Shown here in pieces: positions 33,427 to 42,502 of a stretch of DNA of 47,231 nt. A program made the position numbers and the translations under genes. Source of the stretch: Agreia sp. PsM10. GTDB lineage: Bacteria > Actinomycetota > Actinomycetes > Actinomycetales > Microbacteriaceae. The stretch is from contig NZ_JARUXC010000020.1 of assembly GCF_030433855.1 (NCBI RefSeq), positions 1 to 47,231 on the forward strand, written 5' to 3'. The notes below the pieces were generated by a model. That model was not told the DNA's origin and did not search any database. It was given only the letters and a program-made list of their open reading frames with translations. The stretch's first letter is position 1, and each line of letters starts with the position of its first letter.

Positions 33427-33427
33427 C

Positions 33428-35203
33428 CTAGTCTTCGTCGCCCTCGTTCGCATTGCCGTCGAGGGTGCCGAAGAGGCCCTTCCCGTGGAGCACGAGTGCG
33501 GCGAAGGCCTCCTGGTAGGTCTCGGGAGCCTGCTCGCCGTCGCCGGCGTACTTGGCCATGAGAAGACCGAGCAGCCCTTTGGCAGGACTCGAGATCTTCT
33601 TCGCGCGGTGCTCCGGTGCCTCGGGGTCGAGATTCTCGTCGGGGTTCGGCGGAACGTAGTGCGGCAGCGTCGTCGGCCAGTCCGACACCGGTCTCGGTGT
33701 CGTGCGGTTGACGGCGTTGAACATGTCCATCGACTTGGCGTCACGTTCGGTGAGCGGCTCGAGACCGTGCTGGCGAGACAAAGTGGCGATCAGCGCACTG
33801 TGCTGCATCGGGTCGTTGATGATCCTGTTCTTCGCCGTGTACGCCGAGATGGCGATCGCAGGAACGCGACCGCCGAGCCGGTCGAATCCGAAGTCCATCT
33901 CGCCGGGCCGTCCGTCTCCCGGGGGAACCGCGGACGGGGGAGTGGCATGGTCGAACGTTCCCCCGTGTTCGTCGAACGTGACGAACAACATGGTGTTCAT
34001 GGCGTTCGACCCCGTCGGACTCGTCGAATCCTTGATGGCGGTGTAGATGTAGTGCAGCAGCGCATCGCCCGCCCGCACGTCGCTGACAGCGCCATCCTCG
34101 ACCATGCCGCCGAAGCCGTCGGGCCCCTCGCGCAGTTCGCCGTAGGGCGGATGCATGTCGTTGTGGTTGAAGACCATTCGCGGCTCGATGAACGAGTAGG
34201 CGGGCAGGTTGCCGCTCTCGACGTCGAGGTAGAACTGGTCGAGGGTGCGGAAGTTGGTCTTCCAGTACTTCTCGGTGGCCGGAGCGTGCAGCACGCCGGT
34301 CATCGACACGAGCTGGGCTGCGTCGTAGTAGACGCGCCAGGGGATGCCGGCGTCTTCGAGTCGGTTGAAGATGGTGGGGGAGCCGGCCCGGTCATCGTCG
34401 AGCCACTTGTCGTAGCCCCCGTCGCCCCGGTTGGTGACATAGCCGTGCGAGGTGCCGGCATGAAAGAACGAGCGGTTGCAGAACGTCTGAGATGGCACGG
34501 CGCAGTGCCAGTGGTCGTAGACGGCGAAGCTCTTGGCGAGGGTCGAGAACACGGGCAGCATCGCGGGCGAGAAGCCGCCCATCGCCACGGAGTATTCGGC
34601 CCTGCTCGGACTCTTCTTCCCTCCGGAGAGCCGCTCGTAGTTGGCGATGTAGTCGGTGACGAACCCCTTCATCGTGGGCTTCGCGCCGAGGGGCGGGGTG
34701 TTGTGCAGCTCGGGGTCGACGGTGCCGAAGAACTGCGTGTTGACGTGGGGGTACGCTTCGCCGGGGTCGGGCTGCGGGCTCGACATGATGACGTCGGTCG
34801 ATCCGGTGTAGACGTGGGCCTTCACATCCGGATGCCCGTGGGGCGCCGGGTTCGAATAGTCGCCCTGGTGCAGCCCGTCGAACGACGAGCCGGACGGAAC
34901 CTCGTCGTCGCGGTACAGCCACCCGAGCAGATTGTCGAACGACCTGTTCTCGTACATCACCACGACGACGTGCTCGAACGCCTTCCTGGGCGTCGCCTTG
35001 TCGGCCTCGAAGTCGAGCTCAGGACGGCCGGCGCCGACCGCCGCGCCGATCGCGGCTCCGCCCGCCCCTCCGGCGACGGCACCGGCGGCGAGAATGCCGG
35101 CGCTCTGCAGGAAGGCCCGCCTCGACGGTGAGTTCGGCCCGGCGAAGGTGCCGGATGCCGCAGGCTGCGACGAGCGGGAACGTTTGCCCGGGAACGGTGG
35201 CAT
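33428..35203 (-). CDS. Tat-exported phosphoesterase (phospholipase C / acid phosphatase family)
   Basis: 591 aa. The twin-arginine signal SRRAFLQSAGILAAG (about residues 27-41) is followed by a small-residue hydrophobic stretch. The catalytic domain of the phosphoesterase family (PF04185 type) shows VVVMYENRSFDNLLGW near residue 80 and TFDEHGGTFDHA near 400. NHNDMHPPYGE lies between. The extra C-terminal domains of actinobacterial phospholipases C are absent, so an AcpA-like acid phosphatase is as likely. It acts outside the membrane after folded export. GAGAG lies next to the ATG. Confidence 0.87.
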   Translation of the reverse strand: MPPFPGKRSRSSQPAASGTFAGPNSPSRRAFLQSAGILAAGAVAGGAGGAAIGAAVGAGRPELDFEADKATPRKAFEHVVVVMYENRSFDNLLGWLYRDDEVPSGSSFDGLHQGDYSNPAPHGHPDVKAHVYTGSTDVIMSSPQPDPGEAYPHVNTQFFGTVDPELHNTPPLGAKPTMKGFVTDYIANYERLSGGKKSPSRAEYSVAMGGFSPAMLPVFSTLAKSFAVYDHWHCAVPSQTFCNRSFFHAGTSHGYVTNRGDGGYDKWLDDDRAGSPTIFNRLEDAGIPWRVYYDAAQLVSMTGVLHAPATEKYWKTNFRTLDQFYLDVESGNLPAYSFIEPRMVFNHNDMHPPYGELREGPDGFGGMVEDGAVSDVRAGDALLHYIYTAIKDSTSPTGSNAMNTMLFVTFDEHGGTFDHATPPSAVPPGDGRPGEMDFGFDRLGGRVPAIAISAYTAKNRIINDPMQHSALIATLSRQHGLEPLTERDAKSMDMFNAVNRTTPRPVSDWPTTLPHYVPPNPDENLDPEAPEHRAKKISSPAKGLLGLLMAKYAGDGEQAPETYQEAFAALVLHGKGLFGTLDGNANEGDED

Positions 35204-35297
35204 CTCTCGGCTCGATCCTCACGAGGCGGACGGGGTGCTTGTCATCGTACCCAGTGCGCACATTCGGGCAAATGCCGCCTTCGTGCGAGATCCGGCC

Positions 35298-35328
35298 TTG
35301 ACGTTGCCGCGGCGTCAACCTCTAGCCT
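35298..35328 (+). promoter_or_regulatory. MerR-type promoter-operator with 19-bp spacer
   Basis: TTGACG (35298-35303), a spacer of 19 bp and TAGCCT (35323-35328) form the promoter. The spacer starts inside a perfect dyad TTGACG-N9-CGTCAA (35298-35318) centred on ccgcgg. The over-long spacer with a dyad is the hallmark of promoters activated by MerR proteins, here most likely self-activation of the following gene. Transcription start is expected at about 35335. Confidence 0.8.
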
Positions 35329-35392
35329 CGGTCCTGTGCCGATGTTATCGGCGTACGAGACACGGAACACGAGAGCAGGAGCGGACGACGAG

Positions 35393-36178
35393 ATGTCGAG
35401 GGCACCCCGCACGGATTGGTCGATCCAGGAGATCGCACGCCTGACCGGAACGACGAGCAGGACGCTGCGCCACTACGGCGACATCGGACTGCTCGCACCG
35501 ACCCGTATCGCCTCGAACGGCTATCGCCGCTACGACCAGCCGGCCCTTGTGCGGTTGCAGCGCATCCTGCTGCTGCGTGACCTCGGGCTCGGCCTGACGG
35601 CGATCGCCAGGGTGCTCGATGAGGAGCCCGACGCGGTCGGAGCCCTGACCCGGCATCGCCATGACCTGGTGCACGAGAAGAACAGGATCGACAGGCAGAT
35701 CGCCTCGATCGACACGACCATCCGAAAGATGAGACGAGGAGAAGGACTGATGGCGGAGGAGATGCTCGACGGGTTCGCGCCCGAGCGGCACGAGACGGAG
35801 GTCTCGGAGCGGTGGGGAACGACGGCATACGCATCAGGTGCCGACTGGTGGAACGGCAAGTCTGCCGACGAGAAGCGTGAATTCCAGGCGGTGCAGGCCG
35901 AGATCGCTGCCGACTTCGTGTCGGCCGCGGCGGCCGGTCACCGGGCGGACAGTGCCGAGGTGCAGGCGATCGTCGAACGTCACGTGGCGTGGCTGAGCGA
36001 GGTGCCCGGCACCCCGGGCTATCCGAATGGCCCCGAGGCGGACTACCTCGTCGGACTCGGAGAGCTCTATGTCGCAGACCCGCGATTCGCGAAGACCTAC
36101 GAGGCCGGCGGGAATGATGCGGCGAGATTCGTTCGCGATGCGCTCGCGTTGTACGCCGAGAACGCGGCGAGGCGGTAA
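35393..36178 (+). CDS. MerR family regulator with TipAS ligand domain
   Basis: 261 aa. The N-terminal winged helix (WSIQEIARLTGTTSRTLRHYGDIGLLAP, in part TSRTLRHYGDIGLLAP; NGYRRYD) is followed by a coiled linker (about 85-115). The C-terminal TipAS domain (about 130-255: WWNGKSADEKREFQ, GTPGYPNGPEADYLVGLGELYVADPRF in part) binds thiopeptides or other hydrophobic ligands in TipA. The ATG at 35393 was chosen, with AGGAG 11 nt upstream; a GTG at 35336 lies almost exactly at the predicted transcription start and could serve as a leaderless start, adding 19 residues. Probably autoregulated. Confidence 0.88.
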   Translation: MSRAPRTDWSIQEIARLTGTTSRTLRHYGDIGLLAPTRIASNGYRRYDQPALVRLQRILLLRDLGLGLTAIARVLDEEPDAVGALTRHRHDLVHEKNRIDRQIASIDTTIRKMRRGEGLMAEEMLDGFAPERHETEVSERWGTTAYASGADWWNGKSADEKREFQAVQAEIAADFVSAAAAGHRADSAEVQAIVERHVAWLSEVPGTPGYPNGPEADYLVGLGELYVADPRFAKTYEAGGNDAARFVRDALALYAENAARR

Positions 36179-36181
36179 CGC

Positions 36182-36214
36182 GAGATCCCGGCGCCGCAAA
36201 GGCGCCGGGATCTC
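36182..36214. terminator. Bidirectional terminator after the MerR gene
   Basis: A perfect 14-bp stem (36182-36195 with 36201-36214) has a 5-nt loop and lies between convergent MerR and DUF805 genes. Confidence 0.88.
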
Positions 36215-36221
36215 TTGGGCG

Positions 36222-36695
36222 TCAGCGGTCGAAGCGCGCGCCCTCGGGCTTCGCCGGGCTGGCGAACCAGACGATGAGGATGATCGCTCCGACGAGCGGG
36301 ATGAGGATCAGCAGGTACCAGGCGCCGCTGCGGTTGGTGTCGTGAAGTCGACGCCAGGCCAGGGCGAGGCTCGGAATGATCGTGGCCAGGGCCCAGAGGC
36401 CGGCGATGATGTTGATGACCGAGGCGCCGGCCGACATCGTCATGGTACCGTTCTGGTCGACGCCGTTGCCGCCGAGGGCGAGGGACAGCATGTTCAGAAC
36501 GAAGCTGATGATGATCACGATGAGCGTCCACCACCAGTACTCGCTGCGGCTGGCCCGGCCGGAGAAGGTGGCGTACTTCTTGAAGAAGCGCTTGGCGGCG
36601 GCTCCGATGGGGGCGCCGTAGTACGGCTGGTCGAGGGGCGGCTCCCCGCCCTGCGAGTAGGGCTGGGCGGCGGCGGGCTGCGACGAATAAGACAT
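36222..36695 (-). CDS. DUF805 membrane protein
   Basis: 157 aa. There is a Gln/Ser/Pro-rich cytosolic start, then KRFFKKYATFSGRASRSEYWWW, the DUF805 hallmark (given in part: FSGRASRSEYWWW). Four membrane helices follow, with RRLHDTNRSGAWYLL before the third and a C-terminal KPEGARFDR. Function unknown. AGGAG lies six bases before the ATG at 36695. A paralogue lies at 45877-46338 with the same FFKKYATF and SKPEGARFD-type ends, so the pair arose by duplication. Confidence 0.9.
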   Translation of the reverse strand: MSYSSQPAAAQPYSQGGEPPLDQPYYGAPIGAAAKRFFKKYATFSGRASRSEYWWWTLIVIIISFVLNMLSLALGGNGVDQNGTMTMSAGASVINIIAGLWALATIIPSLALAWRRLHDTNRSGAWYLLILIPLVGAIILIVWFASPAKPEGARFDR

Positions 36696-36915
36696 GGTTT
36701 CTCCTAGACGAGGATGAACGTGATCGTCGCCGAGCATAGGGCACGGTCTGAGTCGCTCGAAAGGGGGCTTGCACGCGGCCCACACCAGCAGGTGCGGGAA
36801 TCCCCACCACAAAGACGGGCGGAGCGCTAGCCCCCACGGACGATCCGGCGCCGCGGGCCGCGCGCTTCTATCCTGCGAAGGCGACAGTTTCGCCCCTTTC
36901 CAGACAGGACCACCG

Positions 36916-38988
<2,073 letters not shown>

Positions 38989-38994
38989 GCGCGG

Positions 38995-39825
38995 CTACTC
39001 GAAGCTGACCCCGTCGATCACGGCGGGGTCGGCCGGCGGGCCGTCGCTGGCGCCACTCGTGGTGCCGGCGTCGGCTATGCCGGTGATCACATCGAGGCCG
39101 CTCGTGACGGTGCCCAGCACGGTGTAGCCGCCCGCGGCATCCGAGGGGATGGTCGACTCGTCGTAGACGATGAAGAACTGGCTGCCCATGCTCTCGCCGT
39201 CGCCGCCGATCCTGGCCATCGCGAGGGTGCCCGCGGGGTACACGTCGTCCGTGGGCGCGTTCTCGATCGGGCCGTAGGAGTAGCCGGGGCCGCCGGAACC
39301 GGTGCCCGTGGGGTCGCCGCATTGCAGCACGTAGATGCCCTGGGTGACGAGGCGATGACACGACGTTCCGTCGAAGAAACCCGCGTCGCCCAGCGCGAGG
39401 AACGAGGCGACGGCCTGGGGAGCCGCGGCACCGTCGAGCGTCACGCCGACATCCTGGCCGTTGATCTCGATCGTGCCGGTCCAGTCGCGACCCTGTGCAA
39501 GAGACGGTGATGGCACCCCGTCGACCTCGCCTGACGACGACGGCGCCTGGGTGGAACCGAGTTCGGGGGTCTGGATCTGGTCGCGGATTCCCGCGAGGTT
39601 CGTGACCAGCAGAACGAGGGTGAGCGTTCCGGCGACAAGGCCCGCGTAACCGATGATGACGCCGGCGATCGCGAGTCCGCGCCCCTTGTCACCGGTGCGT
39701 GTGATCTGGTGCAGCGCGATGTGACCGGTGATGACGGCCACCAGCGAGACGACGAACGCCGAGACGAACGACACGATCGCGAGCGGGTTCGTGCTCCTGC
39801 TGGTCGGAGAGTACGGTGCGGTCAT
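38995..39825 (-). CDS. Membrane-anchored cyclophilin-type peptidyl-prolyl isomerase
   Basis: 276 aa. The N-terminal part (about 1-85) resembles DUF4190, with two helices (NPLAIVSFVSAFVVSLVAVI and the GLAIAGVIIGYAGLVAGTLTL region, given in part as VIIGYAGLVAGTL) and the linking ITGHIALHQI. A Ser/Pro linker leads to an extracellular cyclophilin domain (about 115-276) with HRLVTQGIYVLQCGDP and GSQFFIVYDE. It should help fold secreted proteins. GAGGAG lies six bases before the ATG. Its first 137 nt overlap the 3' end of the YczE-family gene in another frame. Confidence 0.88.
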   Translation of the reverse strand: MTAPYSPTSRSTNPLAIVSFVSAFVVSLVAVITGHIALHQITRTGDKGRGLAIAGVIIGYAGLVAGTLTLVLLVTNLAGIRDQIQTPELGSTQAPSSSGEVDGVPSPSLAQGRDWTGTIEINGQDVGVTLDGAAAPQAVASFLALGDAGFFDGTSCHRLVTQGIYVLQCGDPTGTGSGGPGYSYGPIENAPTDDVYPAGTLAMARIGGDGESMGSQFFIVYDESTIPSDAAGGYTVLGTVTSGLDVITGIADAGTTSGASDGPPADPAVIDGVSFE

Positions 39826-40465
39826 CGGGGCTCCTCGGCGACGGGGCGGGGTCGGAATCGAGCGCCGCGGCCATTCTGGCAGAGCCGACACCCATCAGCG
39901 GGAGCGTGATGTTGCAGAGGGGGCCGATCAGCAGCGCGAACGCGAGCGTTCCCAGTCCCACGTTGCCGCCGAGAATCCAGCCGACGAGCAGCACGGTGGC
40001 CTCGACCCCGAATCGGCCCACCCAGATCGGCCATCCGAGACGATTGTGGATGCCGGTCATCAGCCCGTCGCGCGGGCCCGGCCCCAGCCGGGCCCCGATG
40101 TAGATGCCGCTGGCCACAGCCAGCAGAACGAGCCCGGCGGAGAACATGGCGGCCTGAGCCCAGATGTTCGGCATGGCAGGCACCACCCACAGGCTCAGCT
40201 CGATCATGGGCCCGAGCAGCAGCACGTTCAGCACCGTTCCGAGCCCGGGCCTCTGCCGCAGCGGAATCCAGAGCAGCAGCACCAGCACGCCGATGATGTT
40301 GGTCAGCACGCCGATGCCGAGTCCGGTCTGGGCCATGAGGCCCTGGGCGAAGACCGTCCATGGATCGACGCCGAGCGCCGCCTTGATCATGAGGGCGTCG
40401 GCGAACGCGTACAGCGCCAGACCGGAGATGAGGCGGGCGATGCGTCGGGCGAGCGGGAAAGTCAT
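39689..40465 (-). CDS. YczE/YyaS/YitT family membrane protein with unusual tail
   Basis: About 258 aa. Five membrane helices (about 10-195) carry the YczE pattern GVDPWTVFAQGL, GPGPRDGLMTGI and GNVGLGTLAFALLIGPL. Function unknown; such genes are typically paired with a MocR-type regulator, as here. The last about 60 residues are polar (SPRSPDDRTVLSDQQEHEP, then Arg/His-rich) and overlap the isomerase start by 137 nt, so they are probably the by-product of a lost stop codon or a frameshift. The ATG at 40465 was preferred over a TTG four codons upstream. It is divergent from the regulator gene. Confidence 0.8.
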   Translation of the reverse strand: MTFPLARRIARLISGLALYAFADALMIKAALGVDPWTVFAQGLMAQTGLGIGVLTNIIGVLVLLLWIPLRQRPGLGTVLNVLLLGPMIELSLWVVPAMPNIWAQAAMFSAGLVLLAVASGIYIGARLGPGPRDGLMTGIHNRLGWPIWVGRFGVEATVLLVGWILGGNVGLGTLAFALLIGPLCNITLPLMGVGSARMAAALDSDPAPSPRSPDDRTVLSDQQEHEPARDRVVRLGVRRLAGGRHHRSHRAAPDHTHR

Positions 40466-40473
40466 GTCTGAAT

Positions 40474-40509
40474 CCAATTGCAGAATTGGCTTTAGATCAA
40501 GAAGCCAAT
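40474..40509. promoter_or_regulatory. Likely MocR operator between the divergent genes
   Basis: ccaatt-gcag-aattgg (40474-40489) is a perfect inverted repeat. It overlaps a second one, attggctt-N9-aagccaat (40485-40509). The repeated ATTGG half-sites in a 61-bp divergent gap suit a dimeric GntR/MocR regulator acting on both genes. Confidence 0.7.
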
Positions 40510-40526
40510 CTTGCTAAAGTGGTTGC

Positions 40527-41963
40527 ATGACTGATGCGTTCCTCGGTACTCGCGCCCTGCGCTCGCTGCTCGGCGAGTGGAAGGACGGCGGCGGGCCCCT
40601 GTATCAGGCGCTGTACGACCGCATCCGCCTTCTCGTTCTCGACGGCCGCATCCCCGCGGGCACGCGGCTCCCGGCTGAACGCGAGCTCGCACAGGCGCTC
40701 GAGGTGAGCCGCACCCTCGTCACGAGCGCGTACCGCGAGCTGCGCGAGGGCGGCTACACCACGAGCGTCCGCGGGTCGGGCAGCGTGACCCGGGTGCCGG
40801 GGCGCGCCAACCTCGCGGTCGACGCCGTCGGCGGATACCTCGACTTCACCAAGGCGATCATGCCCGCGAGCCCCGGAATCGCCCTGGCCACCCAGCAGTC
40901 GATGGACGACTTCGGGCGCTACCTGCAGGGGCCGGGGTACAACTTCGAGGGAATCCCTGAGCTTCGCGAGGCCGTCGCCACGCGCTACACGGTCCGCGGT
41001 CTCCCCACGACACCCGACCAGATCCTGGTGACGACGGGCGCCCAGAGCGCCATCGCCCTCCTGTCGCGCGTGCTCCTCGCACGCGGCGACCGCGCGCTCG
41101 TCGAGCTGCCCAGCTATCCGCACGCCTACGAGGCCCTCGCACAGGCGGGAGCGCGGCTCGTGCCCGTGAGCGTGACCCCGGGCGAGGGCTGGGACGAGTC
41201 GGCGTTGGAGCAGCTGATACGCCGCACGAACCCCGCGGTCGGCTACCTGATGCCCGATTTCCACAATCCCACGGGCGAGTCCATGCCGGCCGGGCTTCGT
41301 GAGCAGACCATCGATCAGGCGACGCGGGCGGGCACGACGCTGCTCGTCGACGAGACGTCGGGCGAACTCGATATCGACCGGGTCGACAGCCTGCTGCCGT
41401 TCGCGTCGTACGCGACACCGGGTGACGAACGCACTGTCGTGACCATCGGCTCGGTCGGCAAGACCATCTGGGACGGCCTCCGAGTGGGCTGGATCCGCGC
41501 GGAGCCCGGGCTCATCCGCACCCTCGCCGCAGCGCGACCGTCGAGCGACCTGGGCACACCCGTGCTCGAGCAGCTGATCGTCACACGCATGCTGCCCGAC
41601 ATGCCGTCGATCCTCGACGGACGCCGCGAGCAGCTGCGAGAGGGCAGAGACCGCCTCGAGCAGATCGTCGATGAGCGCTTCCCGGCGTGGAGTGCGCCCC
41701 GGGTCGCCGGCGGCATCGCGAGCTGGGTGGGGCTGGGTTCCGCCGTGTCATCCCAGCTCGCTCTCGCCGCCCGCGCCGAAGGGCTGCTCATCACGGCCGG
41801 GCCGCGCTTCGGGCTCGACGGCGCACTCGAACGGTTTCTGCGCATCCCGCTCGGCTACCCGACGGCGCAGCTCGAACAGGGCATGGATGCGCTGGCCCGC
41901 GCGTGGCAGGCGATCATGCGCAACCCGATGCCCGGCGCACAGGCGTTCGGCGACGTCGCCTGA
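40527..41963 (+). CDS. MocR-subfamily regulator (GntR HTH fused to aminotransferase fold)
   Basis: 478 aa. A GntR winged helix (about 22-90: GRIPAGTRLPAERELAQAL, SRTLVTSAYRELREGGY) is joined to a fold-type I aminotransferase-like domain (about 105-465). PDFHNPTGESM and the lysine of SVGKTIWDGLRVGW, expected to hold PLP, are present. MocR proteins use PLP as effector. YczE-family proteins paired with a divergent MocR regulator are a described arrangement (YczR-YczE), so the neighbour is the likely target. No strong Shine-Dalgarno site is seen before the ATG. Confidence 0.9.
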   Translation: MTDAFLGTRALRSLLGEWKDGGGPLYQALYDRIRLLVLDGRIPAGTRLPAERELAQALEVSRTLVTSAYRELREGGYTTSVRGSGSVTRVPGRANLAVDAVGGYLDFTKAIMPASPGIALATQQSMDDFGRYLQGPGYNFEGIPELREAVATRYTVRGLPTTPDQILVTTGAQSAIALLSRVLLARGDRALVELPSYPHAYEALAQAGARLVPVSVTPGEGWDESALEQLIRRTNPAVGYLMPDFHNPTGESMPAGLREQTIDQATRAGTTLLVDETSGELDIDRVDSLLPFASYATPGDERTVVTIGSVGKTIWDGLRVGWIRAEPGLIRTLAAARPSSDLGTPVLEQLIVTRMLPDMPSILDGRREQLREGRDRLEQIVDERFPAWSAPRVAGGIASWVGLGSAVSSQLALAARAEGLLITAGPRFGLDGALERFLRIPLGYPTAQLEQGMDALARAWQAIMRNPMPGAQAFGDVA

Positions 41964-41967
41964 CGCG

Positions 41968-42330
41968 TCAGGCGTCGGCGAGGGGCGGGTCGGGCACCTC
42001 GGTCGTGTCGTCGATATCGGGGTAGTCGGTCAGGTCGGTCGATGCGACGGGCTTCGGCGCCTGCAGGTGAGCGGTCTTCTCGCGGATGCTCTCCACGAGC
42101 TCGGCGTCGGTCGGGTCGTCTGCCGAGGACTCGACCTCTTCGACGATGAACTGGCTCGCCGGGCCGAGAAGCAGTTGCGTGTGACCCGCGGTGCCGACGT
42201 CGTTCACACTCGGAATCTGCAGCGTGTCACTGGATTCCTGTCGAGCCAGTTCACTGGCGTACTCGAGCACGGCGTCGGCCACCCGGTCACCGGTCACCAC
42301 GGAACCGCCGCTGTACAGAATCCTTTTCAT
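41968..42330 (-). CDS. Small conserved-looking protein of unknown function
   Basis: 120 aa, acidic and soluble. The start is MKRILYSGGSVVTGDRVADAV, given in part as MKRILYSGGSVVTGD. A middle beta/alpha-looking part (HTQLLLGPASQFIVEEVES) is followed by a polar tail (TDLTDYPDIDDTTEVPDPP). The ATG at 42330 was chosen, with GAGGAT and GAGAG upstream; an ORF start 11 codons earlier is less likely. No family was recognised. It ends 5 nt after the convergent MocR gene and is divergent from the RND gene. Confidence 0.7.
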   Translation of the reverse strand: MKRILYSGGSVVTGDRVADAVLEYASELARQESSDTLQIPSVNDVGTAGHTQLLLGPASQFIVEEVESSADDPTDAELVESIREKTAHLQAPKPVASTDLTDYPDIDDTTEVPDPPLADA

Positions 42331-42502
42331 CTCTCGATCCTCGCGGTGATGATCCGCTGTCACAACTCCTTGCGCGTTCGGCGTGTTCGCCCTAGGCGCG
42401 AAACCGCGTGCTGTCGACCATGGCGAGACGGAGAGTTCTGGATGTCATAGTGGATACTGCTCGCGAAACGGTGCGCGGCACCGTTCGACAGAAGGCAGCC
42501 CT

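Larger units (their letters stand above)
32953..33427. repeat. Gene-free region of nested inverted repeats
   Basis: The 475 nt between glyQS and the phosphoesterase stop hold no credible gene. An 11-bp inverted pair, gtgatctccta (32959-32969) and taggagatcac (33218-33228), brackets 270 bp like a small non-autonomous element. Inside are a copy of the 'gagtagccgcgcgaggaacga' type repeat (about 32999-33018) and a strong hairpin at 33092-33155. To the right lie cgttccct/agggaacg (33241-33267) and a large imperfect palindrome of the same dispersed family (33338-33426), which ends next to the stop codon. Confidence 0.8.
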
